Below, piece after piece: positions 46,971 through 49,260 of a stretch of DNA of 49,260 nt. The stretch comes from Novosphingobium aerophilum (lineage in GTDB: Bacteria > Pseudomonadota > Alphaproteobacteria > Sphingomonadales > Sphingomonadaceae). A model generated the notes under the pieces. That model ran no database searches, had not been told where the DNA came from, and worked only from the letters and a program-made list of their open reading frames with translations. Location of the stretch: NCBI RefSeq assembly GCF_014230305.1, contig NZ_JACLAU010000026.1, forward strand, positions 1 to 49,260. Direction: 5' to 3'. The translations under genes and the position numbers were made by a program. Position 1 is the stretch's first letter. The number at the start of each line of letters is the position of its first letter.

Positions 46971-47311
46971 GGGGTGTCAGAATCCAAGATCTAAGGGCAC
47001 ACGCTCTAGCGAAACGTGGCTGGGGCATCACCCTATTTTGCGGATACCTCGGATTCTCATATTGTCTTGACTGCCGGTTTCACGCCGAAAAGGTATCGAT
47101 GTGCACGGGTTAGAAAAGCCCGGAAATCCGACACTTTCCAGTCCTATACCTTCCGCGCCAAGGTTTAGGTGAAAAGAGACGAAAGCCGATCAGAGACTGA
47201 TTTTGGCGTGTCTGGCAGTCTCTTGGGTTTAGGCGCCAACGGCAAAACGGCGCGGAAGCTGGGGATTTTCTGGCCCCGTAAGGCCCATCTCATTGATTCG
47301 CATTGAGATGT
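46971..47311. other. Gap of 341 bp between the island and the tRNA gene
   Basis: No convincing gene. A leftward frame that starts inside the tRNA and ends near 47165 is an artefact of reading through the tRNA. No integrase gene and no obvious duplicate of the tRNA 3' end were noticed by eye. Confidence 0.5.
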
Positions 47312-47401
<90 letters not shown>

Positions 47402-47567
47402 GCGAAGTGTCGGGAGCGGCCGTGTGGGCCGTCCGGTCGAGGAACGGCGCCGTTAGCGGATGGCAGGCCCCTTGCCAAGCCCCTGCGTGGCGCGCGTCTG
47501 CGGAAAACCGCGACCGGGGCCGGGGGCGGTGCTTGTTTCGCACCCGCAACAACCTATATTCCTGCTC

Positions 47568-47957
47568 ATGGAACCGTTCGAGCGCGCCAGCTTCTTCTCG
47601 CCTCAGGCCGGTCGGCTGATCGAGGCGCCCCGCCATGCCCATGCCCGCTTCGGGATCGGCGACGTGGTCCGGCACCGCCACTTCGATTTTCGCGGGGTGG
47701 TGTTCGATATCGATCCGGTCTTCGCCAACACCGAGGAATGGTACGAGGCGATCCCGCAGGACATCCGCCCCGAGCGCGAGCAGCCCTATTACCACCTGCT
47801 CGCCGAAAACGGCGAGAACAGCTACGTGGCCTATGTCAGCCAGCAGAACCTGGTCAGCGATCCCGAGGGCGGCCCGGTCGAGCATCCCGCGCTGAGCCAG
47901 TTGTTCGACGGGTTCGCCGGCGGCCGCTATCGCCTGCGTCGCGGCGTCACGCACTGA
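47568..47957 (+). CDS. hspQ: Heat shock protein HspQ
   Basis: 129-aa member of the HspQ/YccV hemimethylated-DNA-binding domain family, a specificity enhancer of Lon in enterobacteria. Core motifs: ARFGIGDVVRHRHFDFRGVVFDIDPVFANTEEWYEAIP, QPYYHLLAENGENSYVAYVSQQNLV. The start at 47568 (MEPFERASFF) was chosen over 47460 because the upstream residues look non-coding. A core gene. Confidence 0.92.
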   Translation: MEPFERASFFSPQAGRLIEAPRHAHARFGIGDVVRHRHFDFRGVVFDIDPVFANTEEWYEAIPQDIRPEREQPYYHLLAENGENSYVAYVSQQNLVSDPEGGPVEHPALSQLFDGFAGGRYRLRRGVTH

Positions 47958-47987
47958 TCCGGCGGCAGCGATCGGGCGTTGGCGCGC

Positions 47988-48881
47988 TCAGCTCTTCAGC
48001 TTCCAGCCCGATCGCAGCAGCACATAGGTCGCGATCCCCAGCACCAGGTTGAGCAGACCCAGCCCGATCGCGCCCTGCAGCACGTGCAGGTTGGTGTCGC
48101 CGATGTCGCTGCGCCCCAGGAAGCCGAAGCGGAAGCCCGAGATCACGTAGAAGAACGGGTTGAGCCGGCTGGCGGTCTGGAACGCCGGGGCCAGGTTGTC
48201 GATCACGTAGAACGTGCCCGAAAGCATGGTCAGCGGCGTGATGACGAAGTTCGTGACCGCTGCGTTGTGATCGAACTTCTCCGCCCAGAGCGAGGTCAGC
48301 AGGCCGATGAAGGCCAGCATGACCGAGCCCATCAGCCCGAACCAGACGATCGCCCAGGGATGCGGCGCGGCCAGGTGGACCCCGGGCCACAGCATGATCG
48401 CGCCGGCCAGGGCCAGCCCGACCAGCACCGCCCGCGTCACCGCCGCGCCGATCAGCGCCAGCATCAGCTCGATCTCCGAAAACGGGGGCATCAGGTAGTC
48501 GATGATGGTCCCCTGGATCTTGCCCGCCAGGAAGTTGAAGCTGGAATTGGCGAAGGCGTTGTTCATCATCCCCATGGCGATCAGGCCCGGCGCGACGAAG
48601 GCGGCGAAGGACACGCCCAGCACCATGCGGTTGCCCCCGCCCAGGGCCAGGGTAAAAATCATCAGGTACAGCAGCGTGGTCACCGCCGGAGCCCAGATCG
48701 TCTGGGTCTGAACCTTGAAAAAGCGGCGGACCTCCTTGATATAGAGGGTCCACAGGCCGAGGCCGTTGATCTGGTGAATCAGCGGCACCCCAGGCTCCGG
48801 AAAGGCCCGCTGGACCCGGTTCGCGCCGGTATCGTTGCGGGGCGGGACGGAAGCGAACTTATCCTGGGGTTGATCGGCCAT
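47988..48881 (-). CDS. ABC-2 type transporter permease
   Basis: 297-aa inner-membrane permease of the ABC-2/YadH-like family: LGLWTLYIKEVRRFFKVQTQTIWAPAVTTLLYLMIF, SFAAFVAPGLIAMGMMNNAFANSSF, GTIIDYLMPPFSEIE, TPLTMLSGTFYVIDNLAP and FYVISGFRFGFLG. It has six membrane helices. The partner ATPase is not in the window (possibly beyond the edge or elsewhere). ATG 48881 (MADQPQDKF) is preferred to the upstream 48947. Divergent from gcrA. Confidence 0.9.
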   Translation of the reverse strand: MADQPQDKFASVPPRNDTGANRVQRAFPEPGVPLIHQINGLGLWTLYIKEVRRFFKVQTQTIWAPAVTTLLYLMIFTLALGGGNRMVLGVSFAAFVAPGLIAMGMMNNAFANSSFNFLAGKIQGTIIDYLMPPFSEIELMLALIGAAVTRAVLVGLALAGAIMLWPGVHLAAPHPWAIVWFGLMGSVMLAFIGLLTSLWAEKFDHNAAVTNFVITPLTMLSGTFYVIDNLAPAFQTASRLNPFFYVISGFRFGFLGRSDIGDTNLHVLQGAIGLGLLNLVLGIATYVLLRSGWKLKS

Positions 48882-48964
48882 AGCGTGGCGACTATCGGCA
48901 CCCATTGGCATTGGCAAGCGTCGGCGCACCCGCCCGGCGCATGGCACGGAAAGAACAGGCTGGA

Positions 48965-49260
48965 ATGAGCTGGACCGACGAACGCATCGAGAAGCTGACC
49001 AAGATGTGGGAAGGCGGCGCCACCGCCAGCCAGATCGCCGAGGAGCTGGGCGGGGTGAGCCGCAATGCCGTGATCGGCAAGGCGCACCGCCTGGGGCTGA
49101 AGGCGCGCCCCTCCCCGGTCAAGCCCAACGAGGAGAAGGCGGCCCCCGCCCCGGCCCCCAAGCCGGCCAAGGCCGAGGCTCCGGCCCGGCCCGCTCCCGC
49201 GCCGCGACCCGAGCCCGTCCGCAGCGAAGCCCCGGCCGCCCCGGCCCCGCGCGCCGCGCC
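48965..49260 (+). CDS. gcrA: Cell-cycle regulator GcrA (partial)
   Basis: N-terminal 98 codons of GcrA, the alphaproteobacterial sigma70 cofactor that senses CcrM methylation (GAnTC). The start MSWTDERIEKLTKMWEGGAT, followed by ASQIAEELGGVSRNAVIGKAHRLGL, is diagnostic. It is followed by the usual Ala/Pro-rich linker, which runs off the window. Strong support for an alphaproteobacterial host and for core chromosome at this edge. Confidence 0.95.
   Translation, partial: MSWTDERIEKLTKMWEGGATASQIAEELGGVSRNAVIGKAHRLGLKARPSPVKPNEEKAAPAPAPKPAKAEAPARPAPAPRPEPVRSEAPAAPAPRAA

Noticed and set aside
47979..48968. 329-codon rightward frame antisense to the ABC-2 permease
   Set aside because: Gln/Arg/His-rich shadow of a clear membrane protein gene.

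Overview
The window reads as a piece of an alphaproteobacterial chromosome or large replicon, most likely from a sphingomonad (Sphingobium/Novosphingobium type). The evidence is the high G+C coding style, a GcrA cell-cycle regulator at the right edge, an ACR3/ArsH arsenic cluster, a TonB-dependent receptor inside a catabolic cluster, and remnants of sphingomonad-type PHP and plasmid genes.

Layout. (1) 1-2.4 kb is a scrapyard: the 5' end of an IS3-family element, then fragments of a thiolase, a TonB receptor, an acyl-CoA synthetase and a cytochrome P450 joined end to end. (2) 2.4-3.7 kb holds an orphan XRE regulator and a ProX-type prolyl-tRNA deacylase. (3) 4.0-33.8 kb is one nearly uninterrupted catabolic island for N-methylated amines: soxBDAG, glyA, sdaA, a glutathione-independent formaldehyde dehydrogenase, a GbdR-like regulator, etfBA, an ETF-type dimethylglycine dehydrogenase, a glycine betaine demethylase pair (gbcAB), an APC permease, a Tat-exported type-B carboxylesterase, a TonB receptor, a BetI-like TetR, a second GbdR-like regulator, and betA/betB/betI. 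(4) 34.4-36.8 kb carries an SMC/ABC-like ATPase followed by a truncated HEAT-histidine-kinase-like gene. (5) 36.8-40.8 kb is a second mosaic of plasmid and phage fragments around one intact-looking S24 phage-type repressor. (6) 40.8-47.0 kb is an arsenic resistance cluster plus a TauE/SafE permease. (7) 47.3-49.3 kb looks like core chromosome: tRNA-Ser(CGA), HspQ, an ABC-2 permease and GcrA.

How the large cluster could work: the TonB receptor brings a bulky compound into the periplasm, the exported esterase (same superfamily as eukaryotic cholinesterases) would release an alcohol such as choline, and the APC permease would import it. BetA and BetB convert choline to glycine betaine. GbcAB removes one methyl as formaldehyde. 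The dimethylglycine dehydrogenase passes electrons to EtfBA and gives sarcosine. SoxBDAG gives glycine plus methylene-THF, GlyA joins these into serine, and SdaA yields pyruvate and ammonia. FdhA removes formaldehyde. The catabolic steps follow from family membership. The choline-ester substrate is my inference and is the most interesting hypothesis here.

Regulation visible in the DNA: the soxB and etfB promoters share an ATGTCG-N15-GATGGCGCAAA element, a candidate site for a GbdR-like AraC regulator. A TTGA-N8-TCAA dyad lies upstream of both betI and the second AraC-type gene, as expected for BetI-like repressors. Strong hairpins separate the convergent operons.
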